Assembly: GCF_000735455.1 (NCBI RefSeq)
Contig: NZ_JMPS01000020.1
Location: 248,001 to 312,000, forward strand
Origin: Yokenella regensburgei ATCC 49455
GTDB lineage: Bacteria > Pseudomonadota > Gammaproteobacteria > Enterobacterales > Enterobacteriaceae
Direction of reading: 5' to 3'
Length of the DNA stretch: 64,000 bases
Below, in pieces: positions 18,916-29,673 of this stretch. The notes below the pieces were generated by a model. It had not been told where the DNA came from, did no database searches, and was given only the letters and a program-made list of their open reading frames with translations. Every line of letters starts with the position of its first letter. Positions within the stretch are counted from its first letter, which is position 1. The translations under genes and the position numbers were made by a program.

Positions 18916-20301
18916 ATGCCGAATCTGAAGCTTGCCCCTCTCAGCGCTGTGTTTTTACTGACCGGATGCCTCTCGCTGGCGCCGGACTATCAGCGCCCGA
19001 ATTTACCGGTTCCCCAACAGTTTTCTCTGAGCCAGAACAAAATGGTGCCGGCGACGTCGGGCTACCAGGACACCGGCTGGCGGACGTTTTTTGTCGATCC
19101 GCAGGTGAAAATGCTCATCGGTAAGGCGCTTTTGACCAACCGTGACCTGCAAATGGCGACGCTCAAGGTGCAGGAGGCGCGGGCGCAGTACAACGTGACC
19201 GATGCCGATCGCTATCCGCAGCTGAACGCCGAAACCAGCGGTACCTGGAGCGGCAAGTTAAAAGGGGATACCTCCACCTCGAAGGAGTATGACGCCGGGC
19301 TGAACCTGAGCTTTGATCTCGATTTCTTTGGCCGCCTGAAAAACATGAGCGAATCGGACCGGCAGAAATTCTTTGCCAGCGAAGAGGCGCGCCGTGCGGT
19401 GCATATCCTGCTGGTTTCTAACGTCTCGCAAAGCTATTTCAACCAGCGCCTTGCCGCCAGCCAGCTCGCCATTGCTCAAGAGACGCTGGCGAACTACCAG
19501 CGCTCCTACGCGTTTGTTGAAAAGCAGCTGCTGACCGGCAGCACGACCGTGCTGGCACTGGAGCAGGCTCGCGGGGTGATTGAAAGTACCCGCAGTGATA
19601 TTGCGAAGCGGGAAGGTGAGCTGGCGCAGGCCAACAATGCGCTGCAGCTGCTGCTTGGCACCTATGAAACGCTGCCAAACGATGCAGTGCGCAGCGATGG
19701 CGATATCGCAAGCGTCACGCTACCGCCTGCGCTGCCCTCGCAAATTCTGCTCCAGCGCCCGGACATCATGGAAGCGGAGCACGGCCTGATGGCAGCAAAT
19801 GCTGATATCGGCGCGGCCCGGGCGGCGTTTTTCCCCTCTATCACTCTGACCAGTTCGCTCTCCAGCAGCAGTACCGATCTTTCGAGTCTGTTCAGCGCCG
19901 GTAGCGGGATGTGGAATTTTATTCCTAAGGTCGAGCTGCCGATTTTCAACGCCGGACGGAATCAGAGCAATTTAGATTTAGCAGAGATCCGCCAGCAGCA
20001 GTCGGTGGTGACCTACGAGCAAAAAATTCAGACCGCGTTTAAAGAAGTGGCCGATGCGCTGGCGTTGCGCAGCAGCATTGCCGACCAGATTAGCGCCCAG
20101 CAGCGTTACCTCACGTCGTTACAAATCACCCTGCAGCGTGCGCAGGCGCTCTATCAGCACGGAGCTGTCAGCTATATCGAAGTCCTCGATGCCGAACGTT
20201 CGCTGTTTTCTACCCGACAAACCCTCCTCGACCTCAACTACGCCCGCCAGGTGAACGAAATCAAATTGTTCACCGCACTGGGCGGCGGTTGGATTGAGTA
20301 A
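18916..20301 (+). CDS. cusC: Outer-membrane channel lipoprotein CusC
   Basis: CusC is the TolC-like outer-membrane exit duct of the CusCBA tripartite Cu(I)/Ag(I) efflux pump. The 461-residue product carries a signal peptide with lipobox LTGC, then the strongly conserved LAPDYQRP start of the mature protein and two OEP (outer membrane efflux) repeats of coiled-coil hairpins. Sequence matches E. coli CusC over the whole length, with a small insertion in the lipobox region. It is the first gene of cusCFBA, preceded by the CusR box. Confidence 0.95.
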   Translation: MPNLKLAPLSAVFLLTGCLSLAPDYQRPNLPVPQQFSLSQNKMVPATSGYQDTGWRTFFVDPQVKMLIGKALLTNRDLQMATLKVQEARAQYNVTDADRYPQLNAETSGTWSGKLKGDTSTSKEYDAGLNLSFDLDFFGRLKNMSESDRQKFFASEEARRAVHILLVSNVSQSYFNQRLAASQLAIAQETLANYQRSYAFVEKQLLTGSTTVLALEQARGVIESTRSDIAKREGELAQANNALQLLLGTYETLPNDAVRSDGDIASVTLPPALPSQILLQRPDIMEAEHGLMAANADIGAARAAFFPSITLTSSLSSSSTDLSSLFSAGSGMWNFIPKVELPIFNAGRNQSNLDLAEIRQQQSVVTYEQKIQTAFKEVADALALRSSIADQISAQQRYLTSLQITLQRAQALYQHGAVSYIEVLDAERSLFSTRQTLLDLNYARQVNEIKLFTALGGGWIE

Positions 20302-20325
20302 CTCATTGCAATTACAGGAGTCACC

Positions 20326-20673
20326 ATGATGAAAAACATCGCAACAGCCGCCCTTTTTTCCCTGTTATCCCTCGGTGCCTTCAGCGCCCAGGCCAATGAG
20401 CAGCAGGGGGAGATGATGCACGACATGCCCGGCATGCAGCAGGAGCAGGTGATTAGCGGCATTGGCGTAGTGAAAGGTATCGACCTTGCCGAAAAGAAAA
20501 TGACTATCGCCCATGAAGCGATCCCGGCGGTGAACTGGCCGCCGATGACCATGCGCTTCACCATCACTGACCCGAACCAGCCCGGCGACATTAAGGTGGG
20601 CGACAAAGTAGCTTTTGATTTTGTTCAGCAGGGAAGCCTCTCTCTGCTGCGGGATATCCGTATCAGCCAGTAA
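20326..20673 (+). CDS. cusF: Periplasmic copper/silver chaperone CusF
   Basis: CusF binds Cu(I) or Ag(I) in the periplasm and hands it to CusB. The 115-residue precursor has a signal peptide ending at about AQA. The metal site known from E. coli (one His, two Met and a capping Trp) is fully conserved as His63, Trp71, Met74 and Met76 of the precursor, in HEAIPAVNWPPMTMRF. A Met/His-rich segment (EMMHDMPGM) precedes the fold. It lies 24 bases after cusC and 15 before cusB. Confidence 0.95.
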   Translation: MMKNIATAALFSLLSLGAFSAQANEQQGEMMHDMPGMQQEQVISGIGVVKGIDLAEKKMTIAHEAIPAVNWPPMTMRFTITDPNQPGDIKVGDKVAFDFVQQGSLSLLRDIRISQ

Positions 20674-20688
20674 TCATTGGGAAATAAT

Positions 20689-21957
20689 ATGGCGTCTTTC
20701 ACTCTCAAAAATTCGGCTCTTATCGTTGGCGCAATGCTGGTAGGGGGCGTCGTGGCGGTCGGGGGGTATCGTTATTTCACCCCAGCCGAAGCTTCGACGG
20801 ATACGGCGAAACCGGCCGGGGAGAACGCGCGTAAAGTGCTGTTCTGGTACGACCCGATGTACCCCAATACCCGCTTTGACAAGCCGGGGAAATCGCCGTT
20901 TATGGATATGGACCTGGTGCCGAAGTATGCCGATGACAGCGCCGGTGGAGAGTCTGCTCCCGGCGTGCGCATCGACCCGACGCAAACCCAGAACCTCGGC
21001 GTCAAAACCGAGGCGGTAAGCCGCGGCGAACTGAAATGGTCCCAGACTTTCCCGGCAAACGTCAGCTTTAACGAGTACCAGTTTGTGATTGTGCAGGCGC
21101 GTGCCGATGGTTTTATCAATAAGGTCTATCCGCTGACGGTGGGCGATAAGGTGAAGAAAGGCACGCCGCTTATCGATCTCACCATTCCGGACTGGGTTGA
21201 AGCGCAGAGCGAATATCTGCTGCTGCAGGAAACCGGCGGGACGGCGACGCAGGTCGAGGGGATCCTTGAGCGTCTGCGGCTGGCGGGTATGCCGGAAGAG
21301 GACATCCAGCGGATGAAATCAACACGCAAAATCCAGACCCGCTTCACCCTCAAGGCGCCTATCGACGGGGTGATCACCGCGTTCGATCTGCGTACCGGCA
21401 TGAACGTCGCGAAGGACAACGTGGTTGCCAAAATTCAGGGGATGGATCCGGTATGGATAAGCGCGGCGGTGCCGGAATCTATCGCCTGGTTGATTAAAGA
21501 TGCCTCGCAGCTCGGTGTTAGCGTTCCGGCCTGGCCGGGGAAAAAACTAGCCCTCGGGAAATGGCAGGTGCTGCCAAGTGCTGATGCGGCAACCCGCACT
21601 CTGCAGGTTCGCGTGCAGGTGGCGAACCCGGATGAATCCCTGAAACCCGGGATGAACGCGTGGCTGAGCCTTAACGCCAGCAGCGAACCGATGTTGCTTA
21701 TCCCGTCGAAGGCGCTGATTGATACCGGCAGCGAGCAGCGAGTCATTACCGTGGATGCGAACGGGCGCTTCGTGCCGAAAGCCGTCTCTGTGTTCCAGGA
21801 ATCCCAGGGCCTGACGGCAATCAGTCACGGCCTTGCTGAGGGAGAGAAAGTGGTCTCCAGCGGCCTGTTCCTGATTGATTCTGAAGCCAATATCTCCGGC
21901 GCGCTGGACAGAATGCGCCAGCAGGAGAAAGCGGCCCCAACGGCGCACGCGCACTGA
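20689..21957 (+). CDS. cusB: Cu/Ag efflux membrane-fusion protein CusB
   Basis: CusB is the periplasmic adaptor linking CusA to CusC; it accepts metal from CusF and switches the pump on. The 422-residue product has an N-terminal signal/anchor helix, the methionine-containing metal segment (WYDPMYPN and [12 protein letters not shown]), then barrel-sandwich and alpha-hairpin domains with [21 protein letters not shown] 20689 is preferred over an in-frame TTG at 20677, because GGGA precedes it and the E. coli protein starts at the same place. The C-terminus is His-rich (HAH). Confidence 0.94.
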   Translation: MASFTLKNSALIVGAMLVGGVVAVGGYRYFTPAEASTDTAKPAGENARKVLFWYDPMYPNTRFDKPGKSPFMDMDLVPKYADDSAGGESAPGVRIDPTQTQNLGVKTEAVSRGELKWSQTFPANVSFNEYQFVIVQARADGFINKVYPLTVGDKVKKGTPLIDLTIPDWVEAQSEYLLLQETGGTATQVEGILERLRLAGMPEEDIQRMKSTRKIQTRFTLKAPIDGVITAFDLRTGMNVAKDNVVAKIQGMDPVWISAAVPESIAWLIKDASQLGVSVPAWPGKKLALGKWQVLPSADAATRTLQVRVQVANPDESLKPGMNAWLSLNASSEPMLLIPSKALIDTGSEQRVITVDANGRFVPKAVSVFQESQGLTAISHGLAEGEKVVSSGLFLIDSEANISGALDRMRQQEKAAPTAHAH

Positions 21958-21967
21958 GGCGACGACG

Positions 21968-24900
21968 ATGATTGAATGGATTATTCGCCGCTCGGTGGCC
22001 AACCGTTTTCTGGTGCTGATAGGCGCGCTGTTCTTGAGCGTCTGGGGTACCTGGACCATTGTGAATACGCCGGTTGATGCCCTGCCGGATCTCTCGGATG
22101 TGCAGGTGATTATCAAAACCAGCTATCCGGGCCAGGCTCCGCAAATTGTTGAAAACCAGGTCACTTACCCTATCACCACCACCATGCTGTCGGTGCCGGG
22201 CGCGAAAACCGTGCGCGGATTTTCCCAGTTTGGTGATTCCTATGTGTACGTGATTTTTGAAGACGGTACCGACCTGTACTGGGCGCGTTCTCGTGTGCTG
22301 GAGTACCTCAATCAGGTGCAGAGCAAGCTGCCGGCGGGCGTCAGCGCTGAGATGGGGCCAGACGCCACCGGCGTGGGCTGGATTTTCGAATACGCGCTGG
22401 TCGATAAAAGCGGTAAGCACGACCTGGCGGAGCTGCGTTCGTTGCAGGACTGGTTCTTAAAATATGAGCTGAAAACTATCCCGAACGTGGCGGAAGTTGC
22501 CTCGGTGGGTGGGGTCGTGAAAGAGTACCAGGTGGTGATAGATCCCAAGCGTCTCACCCAGTACGGCATTACCCTTGCTGAGGTGAAATCTGCGCTTAAT
22601 GCCTCAAACCAGGAGGCCGGTGGTTCCTCCGTTGAGCTTTCCGAGGCGGAGTATATGGTGCGCGGCAGCGGCTATCTGCAAACCCTCGACGACTTTAACA
22701 ACATTGTGCTGAAAACCGAAGCCAACGGCGTACCGGTGTATCTGCGCAACGTCGCCCGCGTGCAGCTGGGCCCGGAGATGCGCCGGGGGATCGCAGAGCT
22801 CAACGGCGAAGGTGAAGTGGCGGGCGGGGTGGTTATCCTGCGCTCCGGAAAAAACGCGCGCGAAGTCATTTCGGCGGTAAAAGCCAAACTCGACACCCTG
22901 AAAGGCAGCCTGCCGCAAGGGGTGGAAGTGGTCACCACCTATGACCGCAGCCAGCTGATTGACCGGGCGATAGATAACCTCAGCTACAAACTGCTGGAAG
23001 AATTTATCGTGGTGGCGCTGGTCTGTGCGCTGTTTCTCTGGCACGTGCGCTCGGCGCTGGTGGCGATTATCTCGCTGCCGCTCGGGCTCTGTTTCGCCTT
23101 TATCGTGATGCATTTTCAGGGGCTTAACGCCAACATTATGTCCCTTGGCGGTATTGCGATTGCCGTGGGGGCGATGGTCGATGCCGCCATTGTAATGATA
23201 GAGAACGCCCACAAGCGGATCGAAGAGTGGGAGCATCAGCACCCGGATGAAAAGTTGGATAACAACACCCGCTGGCAGGTCATTACCCAGGCCTCGGTAG
23301 AAGTCGGTCCGGCGTTGTTTATCAGTCTGCTGATTATCACGCTGTCGTTTATTCCGATCTTCACCCTCGAGGGGCAGGAAGGGCGGCTGTTTGGCCCGCT
23401 GGCCTTCACCAAAACCTGGTCGATGGCGGGGGCGGCGCTGCTGGCGATCGTGGTGATCCCTATTCTGATGGGCTACTGGATCCGTGGCAAAATTCCGCCG
23501 GAAAATCGCAATCCGCTCAACCGCTTCCTGATCCGTATTTATCATCCACTGCTGCTGAAAGTGCTGCACTGGCCGAAAACCACTCTGCTGGTGGCGGCGC
23601 TGTCGATTCTGACCATCGCCTGGCCGGTAAGCAAGGTCGGCGGCGAGTTTCTCCCGCAGATTAACGAGGGCGATCTGCTGTATATGCCTTCGACGCTGCC
23701 GGGAATTTCCGCGGCGCAGGCGGCGGATATGCTGCAGAAAACCGACAAGCTGATTATGACGGTGCCGGAAGTGGCGCGGGTGTTCGGTAAAACCGGTAAA
23801 GCGGAAACGGCGACCGATTCGGCGCCGCTGGAAATGGTGGAAACTACCATCCAGCTCAAGCCGCAGAACCAGTGGCGACCGGGCATGACGATGGACAAAA
23901 TCATCGCCGAGCTCGACAAAACCGTGCGCCTGCCGGGGCTGGCGAACCTGTGGGTGCCGCCCATTCGTAACCGTATCGACATGCTCTCGACCGGGATCAA
24001 AAGCCCCATCGGTATTAAAGTTATCGGCACCAATCTGGCGGATATCGACAACATCGCTGAGCAGATTGAAGGGGTGGCAAGAACCGTACCGGGCGTGGCC
24101 TCGGCGCTTGCCGAACGTCTGATCGGTGGACGCTATCTGAATATCGATATCAGCCGCGAGAAGGCGGCGCGCTACGGCATGACGGTGGGCGACGTGCAGT
24201 TGTTCATCACTTCCGCCATCGGTGGGGCGATGGTTGGCGAAACGGTAGAAGGCATTGAACGCTACCCTATCAATATTCGCTATCCGCAAAGCTATCGCGA
24301 CAGTCCACAGGCGCTGCGCCAGCTGCCGATCCTGACGCCGATGAAGCAGCAGATAACGCTGGGTGACGTGGCGGAGATTAAGGTGGTGACCGGTCCATCG
24401 ATGCTGAAAACCGAAAGTGCGCGCCCGACCAGCTGGATTTACATCGACTCCCGCGATCGTGACATGGTCTCGGTGGTGAACGACCTGAAAACGGCGATTG
24501 CTGAGAAGGTACAGATGAAGCCAGGTACCAGCGTCGCGTTCTCCGGTCAGTTTGAACTGCTGGAGCGGGCTAACCAGAAGCTGAAACTGATGGTGCCGAT
24601 GACGCTGATGATTATCTTCGTCCTGCTGTATCTGGCGTTCCGCCGGGTGGGTGAGGCGCTGCTTATCATCACCAGCGTCCCCTTTGCCCTGGTGGGCGGG
24701 ATCTGGTTCCTCTACTGGATGGGGTTCCACCTGTCGGTGGCGACCGGCACCGGTTTTATCGCCCTGGCGGGGGTGGCGGCGGAGTTTGGCGTGGTGATGC
24801 TGATGTATTTACGTCATGCCATTGAAGCCGAGCCGTCCCTGGAAAACCCGCAGACTTTCAGCGTTGAAAAGCTTGATGAAGCGCTGTACCACGGTGCGGT

Positions 24901-25135
24901 GCTGCGTGTACGACCAAAGGCGATGACCGTGGCGGTGATTATCGCCGGTCTGCTGCCGATCCTGCTGGGTACCGGCGCGGGTTCAGAAGTGATGAGCCGC
25001 ATTGCCGCACCGATGATTGGCGGGATGATCACCGCGCCGCTGCTGTCGCTGTTTATCATTCCGGCGGCCTATAAGCTGATGTGGTTGTACCGCCACCGCC
25101 AGGCAAAACAGGTCGTTACTGCGCCAGAGCATTAA
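21968..25135 (+). CDS. cusA: Cu/Ag efflux RND transporter CusA
   Basis: CusA is the proton-driven RND pump of the heavy-metal efflux subgroup (HME). The 1055-residue inner-membrane protein has 12 predicted TM helices and two large periplasmic loops. The TM4 HME signature is visible ([23 protein letters not shown]). The periplasmic methionines that bind Cu/Ag in E. coli CusA appear conserved in [24 protein letters not shown] and [15 protein letters not shown] 21968 is 10 bases after the cusB stop. No silP- or ORF105-like gene follows; an AraC-type gene converges on its 3' end with a 20-base overlap. Confidence 0.96.
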   Translation: MIEWIIRRSVANRFLVLIGALFLSVWGTWTIVNTPVDALPDLSDVQVIIKTSYPGQAPQIVENQVTYPITTTMLSVPGAKTVRGFSQFGDSYVYVIFEDGTDLYWARSRVLEYLNQVQSKLPAGVSAEMGPDATGVGWIFEYALVDKSGKHDLAELRSLQDWFLKYELKTIPNVAEVASVGGVVKEYQVVIDPKRLTQYGITLAEVKSALNASNQEAGGSSVELSEAEYMVRGSGYLQTLDDFNNIVLKTEANGVPVYLRNVARVQLGPEMRRGIAELNGEGEVAGGVVILRSGKNAREVISAVKAKLDTLKGSLPQGVEVVTTYDRSQLIDRAIDNLSYKLLEEFIVVALVCALFLWHVRSALVAIISLPLGLCFAFIVMHFQGLNANIMSLGGIAIAVGAMVDAAIVMIENAHKRIEEWEHQHPDEKLDNNTRWQVITQASVEVGPALFISLLIITLSFIPIFTLEGQEGRLFGPLAFTKTWSMAGAALLAIVVIPILMGYWIRGKIPPENRNPLNRFLIRIYHPLLLKVLHWPKTTLLVAALSILTIAWPVSKVGGEFLPQINEGDLLYMPSTLPGISAAQAADMLQKTDKLIMTVPEVARVFGKTGKAETATDSAPLEMVETTIQLKPQNQWRPGMTMDKIIAELDKTVRLPGLANLWVPPIRNRIDMLSTGIKSPIGIKVIGTNLADIDNIAEQIEGVARTVPGVASALAERLIGGRYLNIDISREKAARYGMTVGDVQLFITSAIGGAMVGETVEGIERYPINIRYPQSYRDSPQALRQLPILTPMKQQITLGDVAEIKVVTGPSMLKTESARPTSWIYIDSRDRDMVSVVNDLKTAIAEKVQMKPGTSVAFSGQFELLERANQKLKLMVPMTLMIIFVLLYLAFRRVGEALLIITSVPFALVGGIWFLYWMGFHLSVATGTGFIALAGVAAEFGVVMLMYLRHAIEAEPSLENPQTFSVEKLDEALYHGAVLRVRPKAMTVAVIIAGLLPILLGTGAGSEVMSRIAAPMIGGMITAPLLSLFIIPAAYKLMWLYRHRQAKQVVTAPEH

Positions 25136-25967
25136 CCCGCCTGCGGTATTCGCCCGGCGAGCAGCCAAACTCCCGGGCGAAGGCCTTATGGAAGGAGGAT
25201 TCGCTGGCGTAACCCGCCGCTTCGGCGATGCTCGCCACCGCCGCCCGCTCGCGAGCCAGCGACTGGGCGGCCATTTGTAAACGCAACGCTGCCAGCACCG
25301 CCAGCGGCGTGGTACCGGAGACTTCCCGGAACAGCCGCGCAAAGCTGGCGCGCGACATGTGCACCTCCTGCGCGAGGCTTTCCACCGTCCAGGGCAACGC
25401 CGGTGACGCCAGCATCGTTTGTATCACTTTCCCAAGACGCGGGTGCAGCAGCAGGTTCAGCAGGTGTTGCTGTTGCGTATGTCGCAGCCAGTCCCGCAGC
25501 GCCAGCGTCATCATGGTGGCGCACTGCTGGCTGCAAAGTGCGGAAAGACCGGGCAAACCGCTTAGCGCATCATCCTGTAACAGAGCAATGGCGCTCAGCA
25601 ACCAGTGGAACGGCGGACTATTGTGCTGCGGTACCAGCATCAGCACTTCCGGTAATGCTGTCAGAAAATAGCGGGCCGACGTTGGAAAACGCAGGCTGCC
25701 GCAGACGATGTGGGTATCAATATCTCCCTGCTGGCGCAGGCGGTGTGCTGAGTTGTGCGGCAAAAAAATTACCGTTGCCGGGTGCAGCGCCAGGGCGTCG
25801 CCGGAGGGCATATCGAGCCATGCTGCCCCCTGCGTCACGGTGTGCCAGCGAACCACCGAAAGCTCACCCGCCGCATGCGGTAAATGCCAGTCGCCGTTGA
25901 GCAGACAATTCTTATCAATCGACCCCTGCGGGGCATTAAGCATGATCAGGTGGCTGAGTGTATCCAT
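25116..25967 (-). CDS. rclR: Reactive-chlorine-specific AraC-family activator RclR
   Basis: RclR is a cytoplasmic activator oxidised by hypochlorous acid. The 283-residue protein has an N-terminal cupin-like sensor and a C-terminal AraC DNA-binding domain with two HTHs ([19 protein letters not shown] and [19 protein letters not shown]). The two redox-sensing cysteines known in E. coli RclR fall at exactly the same positions here, Cys21 (IDKNC) and Cys89 (HIVCG). It is divergent from rclA. Its last 20 bases overlap the end of cusA on the opposite strand. Confidence 0.93.
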   Translation of the reverse strand: MDTLSHLIMLNAPQGSIDKNCLLNGDWHLPHAAGELSVVRWHTVTQGAAWLDMPSGDALALHPATVIFLPHNSAHRLRQQGDIDTHIVCGSLRFPTSARYFLTALPEVLMLVPQHNSPPFHWLLSAIALLQDDALSGLPGLSALCSQQCATMMTLALRDWLRHTQQQHLLNLLLHPRLGKVIQTMLASPALPWTVESLAQEVHMSRASFARLFREVSGTTPLAVLAALRLQMAAQSLARERAAVASIAEAAGYASESSFHKAFAREFGCSPGEYRRRVNALAQ

Positions 25968-26162
25968 AAAAGATTCCAGAGCAGTATTGTGCGTTCAGTT
26001 TACCTCATAGTGTCATTAATAGAGCCAATCTGAAAACTCCCTCTATGTCATGGTGAGACGATAAGACAGAAAATGAAGTGTTGCGGATAACAACGGGTGC
26101 ACGATTTCGACCCATACTTAAGCCCATGACAGAAGCCGAACACTGACGGGCGGAGAACGAAC

Positions 26163-27488
26163 ATGAATCACTATCAGGCAATCATTATTGGTTTTGGTAA
26201 AGCGGGTAAAACCCTGGCGGCGACGCTGGCGAAAGCGGGCTGGAAGGTGGCGATGATTGAACAGTCGGACACCATGTATGGCGGTACCTGTATCAACATC
26301 GGCTGTATTCCTACCAAAACGCTGGTGCACGACGCCGAAGAACAGCGCGATTTCGCCAGCGCGATGCAGCGGAAATCGGCGGTGGTCGGTTTCCTGCGCG
26401 ATAAAAACTTCCACAACCTGGCCGATCTCGACAACGTGGATGTGATTAACGGTCGGGCGGAGTTTGTTGATGCGCATACCGTGAGGGTCGTGCAGGCGCA
26501 AGACGAGCGGGAGCTGTATGGCGAGAAGATTTTTATCAATACCGGCGCCCGGTCGGTGTTCCCGAATATTCCCGGTCTGAAAACCACTCCGGGCGTGTTC
26601 GACAGCACCGGCCTGCTGAACCTGACCGGGCTGCCAGCGCGGCTGGGGATCCTTGGCGGCGGTTATATCGGCGTTGAATTTGCCGCCATGTTTGCCCGCT
26701 TTGGTAGCAAAGTGACTATTTTTGAAGCCGCAGGAGAGTTCCTGCCGCGCGAAGACCGCGATATCGCGGGAGCCGTTGCGACCATTCTGAAAGATGAAGG
26801 CGTGGAGCTTATCCTTAACGCTCAGGTTTCGGCGGTATCGTCTGCCGATGGCGCCGTCGTGCTGCATACCGCAGAGGGCGAGCACACGGCGGATGCGCTG
26901 CTGGTGGCCTCCGGGCGTAAACCGGCGACCGAATCGCTGCAGCTGCAAAAGGCCGGCGTTGAGGTGAACGAACGTGGCGCCATCGTGGTGAACCGCTACC
27001 TGCGCACCTCGGCGGAAAACATCTGGGCAATGGGGGATGTGACCGGCGGGCTGCAGTTCACCTATATGTCGCTCGACGACTATCGCATTGTCCGTGACAA
27101 CCTGCTGGGCGAAGGTTTACGCCACACCGGGGATCGGCAGAACGTGCCGTACTCGGTCTTCATGACGCCGCCGCTTTCCCGCATCGGGATGAGCGAAGCG
27201 CAGGCGCGTGCCAGCGGGGCGGAGATTCAGGTGGTGACGATGCCGGTGGCGGCTATCCCACGCGCCAGGGTTATCAACGATACTCGCGGCGTCCTGAAAG
27301 CTATCGTGGACAGCAATACCCGGAAAATTCTTGGCGTGACGCTGCTGTGCGCCGAGTCGCATGAAATGATTAATATCGTGAAAACGGTGATGGACGCGGG
27401 GCTCCCGTACACGGTGCTACGTGACCAGATCTTCACTCACCCGACGATGAGTGAATCGCTGAATGACCTGTTTACCCTCATAAAATAA
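26163..27488 (+). CDS. rclA: Flavoprotein RclA (HOCl-resistance, Cu(II) reductase)
   Basis: RclA belongs to the pyridine-nucleotide disulphide oxidoreductase family and protects against hypochlorous acid; E. coli RclA has been reported to reduce Cu(II) to Cu(I). The 441-residue protein has the FAD motif IIGFGKAGKTLA, the redox-active pair Cys43/Cys48 in GGTCINIGCIPTK, the NAD(P) motif GGGYIGVEFA and the second FAD motif IWAMGDVTGG. E. coli rclB and rclC do not follow; a terminator does. The 195-base spacer with rclR presumably holds the RclR site. Next door to cus, its copper chemistry is likely relevant. Confidence 0.93.
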   Translation: MNHYQAIIIGFGKAGKTLAATLAKAGWKVAMIEQSDTMYGGTCINIGCIPTKTLVHDAEEQRDFASAMQRKSAVVGFLRDKNFHNLADLDNVDVINGRAEFVDAHTVRVVQAQDERELYGEKIFINTGARSVFPNIPGLKTTPGVFDSTGLLNLTGLPARLGILGGGYIGVEFAAMFARFGSKVTIFEAAGEFLPREDRDIAGAVATILKDEGVELILNAQVSAVSSADGAVVLHTAEGEHTADALLVASGRKPATESLQLQKAGVEVNERGAIVVNRYLRTSAENIWAMGDVTGGLQFTYMSLDDYRIVRDNLLGEGLRHTGDRQNVPYSVFMTPPLSRIGMSEAQARASGAEIQVVTMPVAAIPRARVINDTRGVLKAIVDSNTRKILGVTLLCAESHEMINIVKTVMDAGLPYTVLRDQIFTHPTMSESLNDLFTLIK

Positions 27489-27513
27489 CGATAGTTTGCC
27501 TTTTGTCACTTTT

Positions 27514-27537
27514 GCCCTGCCCGTGCAGGGCTTTTTT
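27514..27537 (+). terminator. Intrinsic terminator of rclA
   Basis: GCCCTGC, loop CCGT and GCAGGGC are followed by six T, 25 bases after the rclA stop. The next gene, on the other strand, ends just beyond it. Confidence 0.85.
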
Positions 27538-27542
27538 ATGCG

Positions 27543-28151
27543 CTAACGCGGGTCGTTATAACGAATAAGGCGTGCCCGCTGAACCTCAATTTTCCCCGCC
27601 TCGCTCAGCGTTTTGACCGCAATATGAATTGCCGATCGGGATATCTGCACCCGCTTAAGAATAAACGAATAAATAGACACCGTTTTTCTGACTTCCGGCG
27701 GCATTTCCCAGATATAACGCAGATGCTTATCCACCACCTCGGTGGTATTTGGTGTTGCAATGCGGCTGTCGCGCAAAAACGAGTTATACATATGGCGGGC
27801 AATAACGATGAACAGTAATTTCCACAGGTTCTTTTCATCAAATAGCGCCAGCGCATCTTCGGTATTGATTATCCAGAACTCACACGGCGCATTGCAGCGC
27901 ATATAATGGGTCTGCTCCTCAATTAACATCATCGGGAGTCCCAGAATAGACGGCGCTTCAATATCCACGTTCAGAATATCGTCGCACTCACGATACAGCG
28001 ACACGCTGCCGGAGACAAAAAAGGCAACGCTGTTCAGCTTTTTGAGCCCCAGGCGGTCGTGTTTTTTAAACTGATAAAAGCGGGAATGGGGAGAGGCCAT
28101 AATGGCATCTCCGATGGTCAGCACGGCCTGTTCAACGGTCATTGAACTCAT
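27543..28151 (-). CDS. Winged-helix regulator of the IprA/YaiV type
   Basis: The 202-residue protein has a degenerate cyclic-nucleotide-binding-like N-terminal domain (VAFFVSGSVSLYRECDDILNV, then EAPSILGLPMM) and a C-terminal winged helix with VQISRSAIHIAVKTLSEAGKIEV. This is the layout of IprA/YaiV, an inverse regulator of peroxide resistance in Salmonella and E. coli; identity to YaiV is low by eye, so it is a family member rather than an ortholog. GGAG precedes ATG 28151 by 6 bases. By eye it is more AT-rich than its neighbours. It lies between rclA and gor, both redox genes, which fits a stress-related role (inference). Confidence 0.75.
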   Translation of the reverse strand: MSSMTVEQAVLTIGDAIMASPHSRFYQFKKHDRLGLKKLNSVAFFVSGSVSLYRECDDILNVDIEAPSILGLPMMLIEEQTHYMRCNAPCEFWIINTEDALALFDEKNLWKLLFIVIARHMYNSFLRDSRIATPNTTEVVDKHLRYIWEMPPEVRKTVSIYSFILKRVQISRSAIHIAVKTLSEAGKIEVQRARLIRYNDPR

Positions 28152-28204
28152 GGGATTCTCCGGTGCGCCGATATATTCTCAGAAAATAGTTCACAAAAAC
28201 GAAT

Positions 28205-28228
28205 AAGGCCAGCAGATGTGCTGGCCTT
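28205..28228 (-). terminator. Terminator of gor
   Basis: On the minus strand AAGGCCAGCA, loop CATC and TGCTGGCCTT form a 10-bp stem 22 bases after the gor stop, followed by ATTCGTTTTT. Confidence 0.7.
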
Positions 28229-28249
28229 TGGTCATGCGGGAAATAACCC

Positions 28250-29602
28250 TTAGCGCATGGTCACAAACTCTTCTGCCGCCGTCGGGTGAATCGCCACGGT
28301 GTTGTCGAAGTCTTTCTTGGTAGCGCCCATCTTCAGTGCCACCGCAAAGCCCTGCAGGATCTCGTCCATGCCGAAGCCAATGCCGTGGATACCGACGATT
28401 TTCTCTTCCGGGCCAACGCAGACCAGCTTCATCCGGCACGGCTGACGGTGAGAGGTGACGGCGGTGTACATAGCGGTGAAGGAGGATTTGTATACTTTCA
28501 CGGCGTCATCGCCATACTGCTCACGCGCCTGCGGTTCGCTCAGGCCGATGGTGCCAATCGGCGGATGGCTGAAGACCACGGTCGGGATGTTGCTGTAGTC
28601 CAGATGCTCTTCCGGCTTGTTGTTAAACAGACGCTCGGAGAGGCGACGGCCAGCGGCAACGGCGACCGGCGTCAGTTCAACGGCACCGGTGTTATCGCCC
28701 ACGGCGTAGATACCCGGTACGCTGGTGTTCTGGAACTTATCAACGACGATATAGCCTTTATCGTTGGTTTTCACCCCGGTAGCGGCCAGGTTGATGTTGT
28801 CGTTCGCAGGTTCACGGCCGATCGCCCAGATGAGACTATCAACGGTCTGGCTGCGGCCATCTTCAAGCTCAAGCGTCAGGCTGCCGTCGGCGTTCTTAAC
28901 CACCGCTTTCGGGATCGCGTGGGTGTGAAGCGTCGGGCCTTCAGCGGCCATGACTTCCACCAGCGTTTCGATAATCATCGGGTCGAACGAGCGCAGCGGC
29001 GCGTGTTTACGCACGAACAGGTGCGTTTCAGCGCCCAGGCCGTTAATCACGCCCGCCAGTTCAACGGCGATGTAACCTGCACCCACCACCGCAACGCGTT
29101 TCGGCAGCGCCGGCAGCGCGAAGAAACCGTCGGAATCAATACCGTATTCCACGCCCGGAATGTTCGGGTGGCTCGGACGACCGCCGGTGGCAATCAGGAT
29201 ATGGTCAGCGGTCAGGGTTTCGCCGTTCACTTCGATGGTTTTAGCATCGATAAAGCGGGCGAAGCCTTTGATGACATCAACCTTGTTCTTACCCAGCACG
29301 TTGTCATAAGAGGTGTGGATACGGTCGATATAGGCGCTACGGCTGCTGACCAGTTTGTTCCAGTCAAAGTGATTAATGGTGGTATCGAAGCCGTAATCCG
29401 GGCCATACATATGAATAGCTTCGCGGATCTGCGCAGCGTGCCACATCACTTTCTTCGGCACACAGCCGACGTTGACGCAGGTGCCGCCCAGCTCTTTGGC
29501 TTCAATCAGCGCGCATTTCTGACCGTACATTGCTGCACGGTTGATTGAGGCAATGCCGCCGCTGCCGCCGCCAATGGCGATGTAATCATAATGCTTAGTC
29601 AT
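28250..29602 (-). CDS. gor: Glutathione reductase
   Basis: Gor is a cytoplasmic NADPH-dependent flavoenzyme that regenerates GSH from GSSG. The 450-residue product has the FAD motif [10 protein letters not shown], the redox disulphide Cys42/Cys47 in [13 protein letters not shown], the NADPH motif [11 protein letters not shown], and the C-terminal active-site His in [15 protein letters not shown]. Length equals that of E. coli Gor. It is part of the OxyR regulon in E. coli; no site was identified here. It is followed by a hairpin terminator. Confidence 0.97.
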   Translation of the reverse strand: MTKHYDYIAIGGGSGGIASINRAAMYGQKCALIEAKELGGTCVNVGCVPKKVMWHAAQIREAIHMYGPDYGFDTTINHFDWNKLVSSRSAYIDRIHTSYDNVLGKNKVDVIKGFARFIDAKTIEVNGETLTADHILIATGGRPSHPNIPGVEYGIDSDGFFALPALPKRVAVVGAGYIAVELAGVINGLGAETHLFVRKHAPLRSFDPMIIETLVEVMAAEGPTLHTHAIPKAVVKNADGSLTLELEDGRSQTVDSLIWAIGREPANDNINLAATGVKTNDKGYIVVDKFQNTSVPGIYAVGDNTGAVELTPVAVAAGRRLSERLFNNKPEEHLDYSNIPTVVFSHPPIGTIGLSEPQAREQYGDDAVKVYKSSFTAMYTAVTSHRQPCRMKLVCVGPEEKIVGIHGIGFGMDEILQGFAVALKMGATKKDFDNTVAIHPTAAEEFVTMR

Positions 29603-29673
29603 ACCATTTTTCCTTAATCGTTGATTGCCGCGATTGTAGCGCGTGACTTAAAAGGTTCCACCTATGACTGCGA

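Noticed and set aside
22604-24730. 708-codon open frame antisense to cusA
   Set aside because: It is a high-GC shadow of cusA: His/Arg-rich, without ribosome-binding site, family motif or plausible composition.
18916-25135. Calling the efflux genes silCFBA instead of cusCFBA
   Set aside because: Gene order is sil-like, but the proteins align with E. coli Cus by eye and silP is absent; the question needs a tree.
28286-29548. 420-codon frame opposite gor
   Set aside because: Antisense shadow of glutathione reductase.
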